From positions 26,771-90,770 of the forward strand of contig NZ_JASLGE010000074.1 of NCBI RefSeq assembly GCF_030150285.1: a DNA stretch of 64,000 nt. The letters run 5' to 3'. Shown piece after piece: positions 9,220 to 17,099 of this stretch (its first letter is position 1; every line of letters begins with the position of its first letter). The notes under the pieces are model-generated. The model was not told where the DNA came from and ran no database searches. It worked only from the letters and a program-made list of their open reading frames with translations. Both the position numbers and the translations under genes were made by a program. The stretch is from Pseudomonas sp. (GTDB lineage Bacteria > Pseudomonadota > Gammaproteobacteria > Pseudomonadales > Pseudomonadaceae).

Positions 9220-10635
9220 TTAATACGTTAGCGACAGTTGAGGATCATCTTGTGGCGAGGCGTACAAAATTTCTTGCAATCGCTCCCCCAGTAAGTCCCA
9301 AGCCCGTTTTTTCTCCTGCGCATAGTCATAATGCAGGTAATGCCGTCTCACTCGAGACCCGGCCAGAACATGGTTTTGGCAGCGATCAATAACATCCAGA
9401 CTAACCTCCAATGCTTGCATCATGGTAGCTCCGGTGCGTCTCATATCATGAGGTGTCCAGCATCCGTTTTGACCATTGGCGAGCACCAAGGTGTTGTCAT
9501 GACAACGACGGGAGAGGGGCTTACGCAGCTTGAACTGCGCTTGCCGATCACCAATTTGTTTGCTGACGACCTTACTGTCGACAGGCCCTTCATTATTTTT
9601 CGCCGGGAAGCACCAGGGAGTATGGCCTGTTAATTCATGCAGCTTTTTGAAGGACTCAAGCGCAAAAACTGAAAGGAATACATGGAGGTCCTGTTTTTTG
9701 CCCCGAGGGCCTTTTACATTTTCGCTGGGGATTAGCCAGGTATGGTTTTCTAGGTCAACATTCCTCCACTCAGCCTTGAGCAGTTCGCCAATGCGGCACA
9801 GGGTGGCTAAGCAGATCCATAGTGCTAGTTGCGTCTCTTTTTTCAAGGGCCGTATACCGTCATATTTTTGGCCGGCGGGTAGGGCTGCGTAATCGGCCGT
9901 CATCTCTCTGAATCTATCGCTCAGTTCAAGCAGTTCAGCCGGTGACAGGATGCGGCTGCGTTCTGTTTCATAATCAGCGGGTATGAGATTGGCGATATCG
10001 ACTAATTCAGTCGGATTGCCATCGATCATCAGAGCGCGCCAAGGCTGACGTTTGCTGGCCCACTTGAACATTTGGGTAACGTCCGCAAAAAAGCCGATCG
10101 CTTGTCGGTTGGCCTCGCGCGCAAAAATGTTGCGCAGGGCATTGCGTAAATCATGTTCGGTAATTTCACGCAGAGGGATTTTGCCCAGTACCGGGTAAAG
10201 ATCTTTGGCGAAGCGACGGCCGAGCTCGGCGTTATTATCCTTTCTGGCGACGCCATTAAGCAGCCATTCTTGCGCGAGGTCGTATACGGTCAGCTCTTGT
10301 TTTTTTAGGGTTTCGGCCAGGGCTAATTGTTCGGCAGCTTCGGTTTTTCGTTGATGGCGATCAAAGCGTTTTTGTTCGTTGGGGTTAAGTCCAAGTGCGA
10401 TGCACTGGCGTGCGTTATCCCTGATTTCGCGTATGGCTTTCAAATCTGCGCCTGGCCAAGTGCCGCACGCATGACGTGAGTACTTACCCTCCCAACGAAA
10501 TTGATAGTAGAAAGACAACGAGATGCCTTTCTGTGTGAGCACCACTTTGGCAGACAGGCCACCTTCGTCCCTTATCGTTTTTCCTGCATCCGCAATTGTT
10601 AGTGCCTGGAGGTATTTGACGGTGAGTTTGGACAT
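9220..10635 (-). CDS. P4-type tyrosine integrase of the island
   Basis: A site-specific recombinase that would insert and excise the island at the adjacent tRNA-Pro site. The protein is 471 aa. It has an N-terminal DUF4102-type arm-binding domain (about residues 1-90), a SAM-like core-binding domain (about 115-215), and the catalytic domain. The catalytic Arg lies in CRIGELLKAEWRN (about 281), HDMRRTGA supplies HxxR (about 393), and the tyrosine is in the HYLHYDYAQEKK segment (about 430). All catalytic positions appear intact. It is read away from the attachment site at 10813-10857, and the tandem repeats at 10661-10684 lie just upstream. Confidence 0.92.
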   Translation of the reverse strand: MSKLTVKYLQALTIADAGKTIRDEGGLSAKVVLTQKGISLSFYYQFRWEGKYSRHACGTWPGADLKAIREIRDNARQCIALGLNPNEQKRFDRHQRKTEAAEQLALAETLKKQELTVYDLAQEWLLNGVARKDNNAELGRRFAKDLYPVLGKIPLREITEHDLRNALRNIFAREANRQAIGFFADVTQMFKWASKRQPWRALMIDGNPTELVDIANLIPADYETERSRILSPAELLELSDRFREMTADYAALPAGQKYDGIRPLKKETQLALWICLATLCRIGELLKAEWRNVDLENHTWLIPSENVKGPRGKKQDLHVFLSVFALESFKKLHELTGHTPWCFPAKNNEGPVDSKVVSKQIGDRQAQFKLRKPLSRRCHDNTLVLANGQNGCWTPHDMRRTGATMMQALEVSLDVIDRCQNHVLAGSRVRRHYLHYDYAQEKKRAWDLLGERLQEILYASPQDDPQLSLTY

Positions 10636-10660
10636 GGTTTTTCTCCCGTAGACGGGACAA

Positions 10661-10684
10661 ATTTACTCCCACATTTACTCCCAC
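10661..10684. repeat. Two 12-bp tandem repeats upstream of the integrase
   Basis: The unit ATTTACTCCCAC occurs twice back to back (10661-10672, 10673-10684), immediately upstream of the integrase start. Read with the integrase the unit is GTGGGAGTAAAT. Likely roles are an operator or arm-type binding site for the integrase or its regulator. See also the related pair at 10915-10938. Confidence 0.7.
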
Positions 10685-10812
10685 AAAAGCCCTGTATAGT
10701 GATGGATTTGAGTGGATGTCCTCAGATTTAAAAAGTTGCTAAAGCTTTGTATTAAAAGGGATATAGGCAATTTTTATTCTATAGACGTCCACTGAAATAT
10801 GTTGTTAAACAG

Positions 10813-10857
10813 ATGGGGTGCTAGGGGTCGAGTGTTCGAATCACTCCGTCCCGACCA
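10813..10857 (+). other. Attachment site: 3' half of a tRNA-Pro gene
   Basis: The stretch has the 3' portion of a tRNA only. It includes an anticodon-loop-like ATGGGGTG, a perfect T-arm (GAGTG, loop TTCGAAT, CACTC), the 3' acceptor strand CGTCCCG, and ACCA. The pattern matches proline tRNA with anticodon GGG. Sequence to the left does not supply a D-arm or 5' acceptor strand, so this is a half gene of the kind left at the far end of an island inserted in a tRNA 3' end. Confidence 0.82.
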
Positions 10858-10873
10858 TATTTTTCAATGACTT

Positions 10874-10901
10874 AGCCCAACTTTCGCGAGTTGGGCTTTT
10901 T
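10874..10901 (+). terminator. Intrinsic terminator after the tRNA-Pro half gene
   Basis: AGCCCAAC (10874-10881) pairs perfectly with GTTGGGCT (10890-10897) across an 8-nt loop and is followed by TTTTT. Its position 17 bases after the CCA end is that of the original tRNA terminator. This suggests ancestral chromosome sequence begins at the tRNA half. Confidence 0.85.
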
Positions 10902-10914
10902 CATGTCTGAGAAA

Positions 10915-10938
10915 AGACCCCTACTAAGACCCCTACTA
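10915..10938. repeat. Second pair of 12-bp tandem repeats, right of the att site
   Basis: AGACCCCTACTA occurs twice in a row. On the minus strand this reads TAGTAGGGGTCT, with the same 12-bp period and a similar G-rich core (TAGGGGT versus TGGGAGT) to the repeats upstream of the integrase. No integrase gene remains next to it, so it may be the leader of a lost one. Confidence 0.6.
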
Positions 10939-11119
10939 GCTCATGGGCTGTTATGAACTCTAGGTTCTGCCGCACTTTCGCGGTCATAGCCCCCCTGAAT
11001 AGGGAGGTGAGCTGTCGATGAAGATTGATGTTGGCTGCCGTTCATCATTGAGACTTGAAGGCAGTCGTCTTGAAAATTACTATCTATTGGTAATCAGGCG
11101 CATCACATGGGAGAACCGC

Positions 11120-11383
11120 ATGTCCACCAGCGTTGTCTTGAGTCCGCACTTTGAGGCCTTTGTGCAGCAGCAGTTGGCCTCGGGGCGTTTCAACAACACC
11201 AGTGAGGTCATTCGGGCAGGCTTGCGTCTGCTGGAAGAGCAGCAGCAACAATTCGCGACCAGGACGCTGGAGTTGAAGGCGGCCTTGGCCGAGGGCATGC
11301 AAAGCGGGCAGCCGCGACCTGCTGACGAGGTCTTCGAGGAGATCGAAGCGCAGGTGCGTGAGTTGGCCAAGTCGAGAGGCTGA
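11120..11383 (+). CDS. ParD-family antitoxin
   Basis: The likely antitoxin of a type II toxin-antitoxin pair: it binds the downstream ParE/RelE-type toxin and represses the operon. The protein is 87 aa. Its N-terminal ribbon-helix-helix region contains ASGRFNNTSEVIRAGLRLLEE, the classic ParD signature, followed by a charged C-terminal tail expected to wrap the toxin. The ATG at 11120 follows GGGAGAA. The upstream in-frame codons from 11018 lack ParD similarity. The stop lies 5 bases before the next start. Confidence 0.88.
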   Translation: MSTSVVLSPHFEAFVQQQLASGRFNNTSEVIRAGLRLLEEQQQQFATRTLELKAALAEGMQSGQPRPADEVFEEIEAQVRELAKSRG

Positions 11384-11388
11384 CGGTC

Positions 11389-11679
11389 ATGAAGTTGCAG
11401 ATCTCGCCGCGTGCCGCGCGTGATTTGCAAGAGATCGCGCTGTACATCGCTCAGGACAATCCCCAGCGCGCCATGAGCTTCATCGGTGAATTGCGGGAGA
11501 GGTGTCTACGAGTGGCGGAATCGCCTTTGGCTTATCGCAGCCGTCGCGAACTCGGTACAAATTTGCGCTCCTGCACCTACGGTCGCTACGTCTTGTTTTT
11601 TGAGTGCACTGACCAGGCTGTGACCATCGTCCGAGTGCTGCATGCGTCTCGTGATCTGCACCAACAATTCAAGGCCTGA
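11389..11679 (+). CDS. ParE/RelE-family toxin
   Basis: A 96-aa partner of the preceding antitoxin. It starts MKLQISPRAARDLQEIALYIAQ, the typical ParE N-terminus, and contains LRSCTYGRYVLFFECTDQAVTIVRVLHASRDL, the beta-strand core of the RelE/ParE fold. ParE toxins usually poison DNA gyrase; whether this one does is inferred. It appears intact and complete. It lies between the tRNA end and conjugative-element debris. Confidence 0.88.
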   Translation: MKLQISPRAARDLQEIALYIAQDNPQRAMSFIGELRERCLRVAESPLAYRSRRELGTNLRSCTYGRYVLFFECTDQAVTIVRVLHASRDLHQQFKA

Positions 11680-11862
11680 TGAGGAAAAGGTGAGCTGCCT
11701 CACGCTGAAATTGCTATGGGGGTCACCAATTTTGTAACTCAATATGAGTTCGCTGGAACCCCTGTTGTGACCGTCGTATAAAGCGCCAATGGCAGATGTA
11801 TCTTCCATCGATCGAGTGGTACCTGCAGGCGTAGCCTGGAGGCTGTCGTGCGGAGGTGTGCG

Positions 11863-12183
11863 ATGCGCAAAGTTGTCTTCTTCAGCTTCATCCTGCTGGG
11901 TGGTTGTGCGGGTTACCTGTGGGGTTTGCATGACGATTGGCCAACCCGGTTGGTGATGATGGGGGGTTCTCTCTTGGTTGCTGCTGCAATTGGTGGGGCG
12001 CTGTCTAGCGCTGGGAAGCAACGGCGTGATGCTCCTCTGCTGAAAAGAGATGATTTCTCTCGTCTGCCAAGTGGAGCGGGCACCGATGTTGATGATCTTG
12101 TCGCCAACTATTGGCGTGACGAAGGTTACCCTCCGTTCAACAAACCCACCGAGTATGAGCATGTGTCCGGCAAGAAGACCTGA
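11863..12183 (+). CDS. Small membrane protein of unknown function
   Basis: The protein is 106 aa from the ATG at 11863, which has CGGAGG seven bases upstream. There are two hydrophobic stretches: residues 4-18 (FFSFILLGGCAGYLW, also resembling a lipobox) and about 31-48 (RLVMMGGSLLVAAAIGG). The C-terminal half is polar. It is convergent with the traG-like gene and close to it, as in several integrating conjugative elements, so it is probably part of that relic. I do not recognise a family. Confidence 0.55.
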   Translation: MRKVVFFSFILLGGCAGYLWGLHDDWPTRLVMMGGSLLVAAAIGGALSSAGKQRRDAPLLKRDDFSRLPSGAGTDVDDLVANYWRDEGYPPFNKPTEYEHVSGKKT

Positions 12184-12218
12184 CGAGACAGGTTGAGCCG
12201 CACTTGCGGGTTCTGATG

Positions 12219-14234
12219 CTATTTTTTGAATGCACCTTTCACCGCATCTTTGGCGCTATCAAAAGTGCTGCTTGCATCTTTCCCCACTTGCTTCGCCGTT
12301 TGGCCCATCAATGATTTTTCCGATGCCAACGTGCCATCTTCGTTTTGATCGAGCCGAGCCTTCGCATCGAACTGTTCGCGCTCGACTTGAGTCGCTTCCC
12401 TTAGTTGATCCGCACGCTCCTTGATGTCATGCCGCGCCGGAGAGGCCGGTAGCGTAGGTGCCTCCGGGATATCTTGTGGCGTTGAGGACACTTGGCTGCG
12501 CCCGCGGCCAAACGCGGCATCGACACTTGGATTGAGTGTGCCCACGCCCCTTTGCGCTTGGTGTTGCTCGCGGGCTTGCTCGAAGGAGTAGGGCAGAGCC
12601 GTCCCGCCAGAAATTCCCCGATTCGGCGACAGCCCTTGGCGCGCCAGTTCGGCATCCATCAGTACGCGGGCCGATGCGCTGTCGCCGCCGTACTGCTCGG
12701 CGTAACGCATGAACATCTCCCTGTTGTGCGGATCCTGGGCGATGTCGATGGCGATGGATTCGCCTTTTTCATAAGCGGCTGACATACGCTCGGCATAGGC
12801 GGAGCGTTCAGTCAGACTGGCATGGGCTTGCTCTGCATAAGACGTGGTTGCACTCAGGCGAGCGCCTATCTCGTTGGCACTGCTTGCGTCGTCACTCACC
12901 GTGGCGAAGTAGCTCTGGTCGCGCGACACCTGATCACCGAACTTTTTGAACGCGTCCAGCTGTTCTTGACTCATGCTGGCGAGCGCTTTTTGTTCCTGCG
13001 CAGACAGCCCCGATTGGTAGGATTTGTCCGCTTTGGCATCGGCACTCAGCCCTGCGAAGGAGGATTTGATGCCGATTGATGCTGCGGCGCCGAAGGCAAT
13101 GTTCGCAACTTGAGATTGGCTCAGCCCCGTATTACGCGCGATGTTCTGTGAGATCTGATCCAGCTGGCTCAGGCTCTGGCCGGTCTGTTCAAAGCTGCTG
13201 CCGCTGGTGCCAGTTGAGTGCCGGCCGCTCTTCAACGTCGTCAGCCCGCGGCTGAAGGCCTCGGTCAGCACGGCGGCCCGCTCCCGATTGGCGGTCACTG
13301 ACTCGCTGTAGGCCGCGTCCACCTGGCGGCTGGCTTCGCTGACATCGTTTTCCGAGACCTTGGCCGAGACCACGCGCGAGGCGAAGCCCTGGTTGCGCAG
13401 CAGGCTGGCGGCCATGCGGCCGGTCAAGGCGTTGGCCGAGAAGGTGTTGCCGCTCAGGTCGTTCTGCCAGGTGCTCATGAAGGCGGAGCTGCGGTTCGGG
13501 GCCAGATGCACCTGATCCATGCCGACATTGCCCAGGCTGGTATTGCCAGCAGCGGCGGCGCTGGTGCCGGTCAGCATGCCCTGCAGGCCGGACAGCCCGC
13601 CGACCAGCGCCATGCCCAGATGGTCCATGCGCTTGACTGCGGCCCAGGCGATCAACGGGATGCTCAGCACCATGTAGCCGACGATGGCCTCCCCGGAAAT
13701 GCTCCGTGAATACACCGTCGAGGCGGTCTGCAGGGTCAGCCCTTTCAGGCCACCGCCCAGGTCGGCAGCGGCGGCGAGGTCGTAGGCCGCGTAGATCGTG
13801 GCCATGTAGTTGAGCACCGCATACAGCGGCGGCCACAGCTGGATCCAGATCAGTACGCTGATATAACCCTTGAACACCAGCAGAGTCTCGCGCCCGCCGG
13901 TCAGCAGCATCAACAGCACCAGGATCGGAAACAGCGCGTACATCAGCGCTTCGATGATGTTGCGCATCATCGGCAGGGTCTGCTCGGCGATCTTGCCGGC
14001 GTTGAGCCAGGCGGCGTTCTGCTGGGCCACGGCTTGTGCCCGACCCACGGCGAGCACCATGGCCGCCGGGTCGTTGGCCTTCTGGCCGCTGATCTTGGCG
14101 CTGTCCTCGATGGCGTTGAGCACGGCGTTCTGGCGGATGATGCTCGCCGCAGTCGCTGAAGCGGTGGCGATCCGGTTCTTCAGGTAGGCCTGCTGGATCT
14201 GGGGCGCAATCACGCCCGCGCTGCCAGGGACCAC
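12219..14234 (-). pseudogene. TraG-like mating-pair protein of an integrating conjugative element, 5' truncated
   Basis: About 670 residues match the TraG N-domain type conjugation protein: an inner-membrane mating-pair/surface-exclusion protein with a long, polar C-terminal part. Membrane segments lie near IEALMYALFPILVLLMLL, KGYISVLIWIQLWPPLYAVLNYM and the AIVGYMVLSIPLIAWAAV region. The reading frame opens at MVPGSAGVIAPQIQQ, which is internal to such proteins. The sequence upstream belongs to a different gene (S26 peptidase), so the true N-terminus has been removed by a deletion near 14230. The rest is open and intact. Confidence 0.75.
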
Positions 14235-14460
14235 GTCCGGCCTGCAGCCAGGCCACCCGATAAGGCAGGCTCGGGGTCCAGTTGAACAGCAGCGGCAGGT
14301 GTGGGGTCGGGTCGACCAGCAGGCGCAGATACGCCAGCGTCCAGATCAGCAGCAGCGGCCCGTACAGCTACCAACGCTGGCGCAGTTCGTCGCGCCAGAC
14401 GTCGACGTAGCGGCGGCAGACGCCCGCCCGCGGGATGGGGCGCATCGGGAGCCGATTCAT
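14230..14460 (-). pseudogene. S26 signal-peptidase (TraF-like) gene, truncated with an internal stop
   Basis: From the ATG at 14460 the frame reads MNRLPMRPIPRAG then ...VWRDELRQRW, and hits TAG. In frame after it comes LYGPLLLIWTLAYLRLLVDP and then FNWTPSLPYRVAWLQAGR, which resembles the N-terminal part of conjugation-associated S26 peptidases. One base change (TAG for AAG) would restore the first break. Sequence then runs into the traG-like gene in another frame near 14230, losing the catalytic Ser/Lys region. This is clearly dead. Confidence 0.65.
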
Positions 14461-14720
14461 GGTGGCGTCACCTTGCGCTGCAGCTCGCCGGTCAGGTCGT
14501 GCAGGCGGCAACTCGTCCAGGGCCACGCTAAGCCGTTGGGCAAACGCCGTGACCTGTTCCAGCGCGGCGTCACGCTCGCGGTCCGTGCGCGCCTCGGCCA
14601 CTTTCCGAGTAAACGCCGCCTCCTGCTCACGGTAGACCTCGGCAAGGTCGATCATGCTGATGCTCAGCGCCGGTGCCACCCAGAGTCGGTGATAGAGCAG
14701 CAGCGCCACGGCCACCCACA
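14457..14720 (-). pseudogene. TrbI-like conjugation gene fragment, frameshifted
   Basis: The minus strand reads VAVALLLYHRLWVAPALS, then IDLAEVYREQEAAFTRKVAEA, then FAQRLSVALDELP. This is the membrane anchor plus helical domain of a TrbI-type conjugation protein. The frame then shifts: the expected C-terminus LHDLTGELQRKVTPP is found in a neighbouring frame and ends with TGA overlapping the peptidase start (ATGA). An ancestral coupled gene pair has therefore been broken. The N-terminus near 14740 is not clear. Confidence 0.55.
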
Positions 14721-14934
14721 GGTCATGGCAGCAGCCCTTGATGGCGCAGCCGCACTGTGCTTATCTCTTAGTCACCCGCCGAGGCAATCGCATGAAGGTG
14801 TTGGTGCACAGTAGAGTGAACTGTTGGCCGAAGAGTGCGTTGAGCGGCAACGGGAGGTGGCCGGTCAAGACCAACACATCCCAGCGGTATAAATTGGACG
14901 GCGTTTCCGTACCCGACCAGCGTTCCGCGTGAAG

Positions 14935-15024
14935 TTAGTCTAGTGTTGATTCCAGCGAGTGCAGGTGTGTGTCACTATTAATGACCGGCGCGGGTGTGCT
15001 CATCGGCTTTGATATCCATTTCAT
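14935..15024 (-). CDS. 29-residue peptide frame with a strong ribosome binding site
   Basis: On the minus strand AGGAGG sits seven bases before the ATG at 15024. The frame reads MKWISKPMSTPAPVINSD and ends in ...LESTLD with TAA at 14935. The short length, near-perfect ribosome binding site and the divergent position opposite tssA make it a candidate leader peptide, small regulator or RiPP precursor. The MKWISKP start superficially recalls PqqA-type precursors, but the Glu-x3-Tyr pair is absent. I cannot assign a function, and translation is not proven. Confidence 0.4.
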   Translation of the reverse strand: MKWISKPMSTPAPVINSDTHLHSLESTLD

Positions 15025-15172
15025 ACGCTTCCTCCTACGACTAAACGAAAGTTTTTGGTGCGGGCTTGTCTGGCGAAAAAAACACAGTGATTATTATCGC
15101 GCGTAGTTTCTGGTCGGGTATCGTAGTGTAATAATTGACTTCAGAATGATTGTATCATTGGCAGGGGGTTTA

Positions 15173-16237
15173 GTGTCTGATCTTGAAATTTTATTATGTC
15201 CGATAAACAGCCTACAGAGTTCTGGGAAGGATCTTACATACTCATCTGAGTTTGATGATATACAAAAACTCCGAGAGTTTGATGATCCTACTTTAGAGCA
15301 AGGTGAGTGGGTTGCTGATCTTAAAGTTGCCAACTGGCCGGAAGTTGTTAAACGATGTTCGAAACTGTTGCGAGAGGACAGTAAAGACCTGCGTGTTGCG
15401 GGGTGGTTGACGGAGGGCTGGGTGTATACCCAAGGGTTCTCGGGGCTGGGTCAAGGTTACAATTTGATTGCAAGCTTGGTTGAGCGGTACTGGGACGACC
15501 TGTTCCCTGTCATCGAAGAGGGTGATGTCGAGCAGCGGGTTGGTTGCCTGGCGTGGGTGCTTAAGCAAAGCTTGCGTTGGGTGGGGACGGTCCCCGTGGT
15601 GGATGATGGTGTGCACTCGTACACGCTGTCTGACTATGCCGTAGCCCACCAGCGTTCTGGCGCTGCGCGTCTGGGAGATTGCGAGCATATAACACTGGAG
15701 CAAATAGAGCGTGCCAGGGCTGCTACGCCGGTTGCGTTCTATCAGCACCAATGGCTTGCGATACAGCAAACTGGCGTTGCGCTGAGGCGCTTGGAACACG
15801 AGGTAGAGGCTCGATTGGGTGATCAGGCACCCAGGTTTGCGTCCATTCGTGAGGCGTTGGACGCAGCCGGCAGCAGTATTCAGCGGTTTGCCAAGGAGGC
15901 GGGTGTCGATGTGCGTAGCGGGGAGGCATCTGCGGTTTCAGCGTCAGAGCAGCCACCCGCAAGTCAGTTGCTGTCGCCCAGAGCCGTACCGTCTGTGATC
16001 AGTGCCCAGGCTGGTATCGCTTCGCGTGAGGAGGCACTCAGTCGGCTGCGTGAAGTAGCGCACTACTTCCGGCAGGCGGAACCCCACAGCCCGGTGGCTT
16101 ATATGGCGGATCAGGCCGCGCAGTGGGGTGAAATGCCGTTGCATGAGTGGCTTAAGATTGTGCTGAAGGATGATGCTGCATTGGTTCGCCTGGAGCAGGT
16201 GCTAGGGGTGGTTAAAGTCGCCGGAAGTGGCGGCTGA
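15173..16237 (+). CDS. tssA: T6SS baseplate/sheath-capping protein TssA
   Basis: TssA initiates and coordinates tail assembly of the T6SS from the baseplate. The protein is 354 aa. The N-terminal ImpA_N domain is visible as LREFDDPTLEQGEWVADLKVANW and VAGWLTEGWVYTQGFSGLGQG (about residues 35-105). A short C-terminal domain contains AEPHSPVAYMADQAAQWGEMPLHEWL. I prefer the GTG at 15173 (GGGGG upstream; product begins SDLEILLCPI like other TssA) to the ATG at 15146. It opens the first rightward T6SS block. Confidence 0.9.
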   Translation: MSDLEILLCPINSLQSSGKDLTYSSEFDDIQKLREFDDPTLEQGEWVADLKVANWPEVVKRCSKLLREDSKDLRVAGWLTEGWVYTQGFSGLGQGYNLIASLVERYWDDLFPVIEEGDVEQRVGCLAWVLKQSLRWVGTVPVVDDGVHSYTLSDYAVAHQRSGAARLGDCEHITLEQIERARAATPVAFYQHQWLAIQQTGVALRRLEHEVEARLGDQAPRFASIREALDAAGSSIQRFAKEAGVDVRSGEASAVSASEQPPASQLLSPRAVPSVISAQAGIASREEALSRLREVAHYFRQAEPHSPVAYMADQAAQWGEMPLHEWLKIVLKDDAALVRLEQVLGVVKVAGSGG

Positions 16238-16257
16238 TCCTTCGGTTTTCTGGATGT

Positions 16258-16980
16258 TTAAGGTGAGGTGCATAAGCTTGCTGAGCCAGGAAGGTCGGCG
16301 CAAATGCGTTCGCGGCAGTGAATGCCTGCTTCGGTATTGGCGGCAGGGCATGCATTGATCCGGTCTTGCAGGGTTTTGCGCGTAGGGGTTGGCAGGGCGG
16401 TGTCCGGGCTTTCGATGTAGTGCATCAGCGCGACCAGTACGTCGATATCGCTGGCTCGAGGCGCAGCGATGGTTTTGCTCGTGGGAGACGTAGCCGTGGT
16501 TCTCTGGACGGGCTGTGTAGGCACTGCTTTTTCGAGCTTTTCGGGTGTTGGGACGCTGGTGGCGAGAGTGTCATTGAGGTTCGCGTGCTGTTCAGGAGCC
16601 TCGCTGAAGATTTGAGCGGGCTCACTGATCGGTTGCATAGGCGGCTGCCCGGCCGTCGGCGGCGAGATGCCAGTGGTTGCTGGCGGGACGATCGCATTCC
16701 TGGCGGCAGGAGTCTGTGCGGTACTTTCAGTGGTCTGGGGGGGTGAATCCAGCACCCATGCAGACCCCGTTGCCAATGTGAGCAAGATGATGCTCAGCCA
16801 GATGAACAGTGTCTTGGCGGAGTGGCTGCTGGGCTGATCGGCAGGGTTGATTGAGCGAATGTCGAGTGGGTTGCTGTCTTGAGTGTCCGCCAACAAGCTC
16901 GGTGCCTTTGAATGTGCGTTACTTGATGTCACAGCATCTTCTTCCGATGTTTGGCGGTGATTTCGCCAGTGAAATGGCAT
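16258..16980 (-). CDS. Single-pass proline-rich periplasmic protein, T6SS-linked, unknown function
   Basis: The protein is 240 aa. It has a polar cytoplasmic N-terminus (about 1-55), one membrane helix (about 57-77, LFIWLSIILLTLATGSAWVL), a Pro/Thr/Ala-rich linker (about 78-180), and a short C-terminal domain with Cys residues (INACPAA, GIHCRERICADLPGSASLC) that could form disulfides in the periplasm. The architecture is TonB-like but I see no TonB domain. It is transcribed against its neighbours. Its place inside the tss locus suggests an accessory or regulatory role. Confidence 0.7.
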   Translation of the reverse strand: MPFHWRNHRQTSEEDAVTSSNAHSKAPSLLADTQDSNPLDIRSINPADQPSSHSAKTLFIWLSIILLTLATGSAWVLDSPPQTTESTAQTPAARNAIVPPATTGISPPTAGQPPMQPISEPAQIFSEAPEQHANLNDTLATSVPTPEKLEKAVPTQPVQRTTATSPTSKTIAAPRASDIDVLVALMHYIESPDTALPTPTRKTLQDRINACPAANTEAGIHCRERICADLPGSASLCTSP

Positions 16981-17099
16981 GCGCTGAATGTGCGGGGTGA
17001 AAAGTTGGATGGACGCAAACTATTACCAAGAATTTAGGCGTACCTATATTTAATTTTCAATGCTGTCATTTTGCTAGTGCTTTAGGGGATGTTCACCCT

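Noticed and set aside
9027..9392. A 121-codon plus-strand frame before the integrase end
   Set aside because: Overlaps the integrase 3' end antisense, lacks a convincing start, and its composition is unlike a gene.
10874..10901. A second att core downstream of the tRNA half
   Set aside because: The inverted repeat there is simply the tRNA terminator; no second copy of the T-arm core is present in the window.
11506..12162. A 218-codon minus-strand frame between parE and the conjugative relic
   Set aside because: It overlaps parE and the small membrane gene antisense, with no recognisable domain or good ribosome binding site.
13189..14256. A 355-codon frame in the same strand as the traG-like gene
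   Set aside because: It is Arg/Pro/Gln-rich out-of-frame reading of traG; only its first few residues are meaningful as the tail of the broken S26 peptidase.
14935..15024. Interpretation of the 29-residue frame as PqqA
   Set aside because: The start recalls PqqA, but the conserved Glu and Tyr pair that are cross-linked is missing and no pqq genes are nearby.
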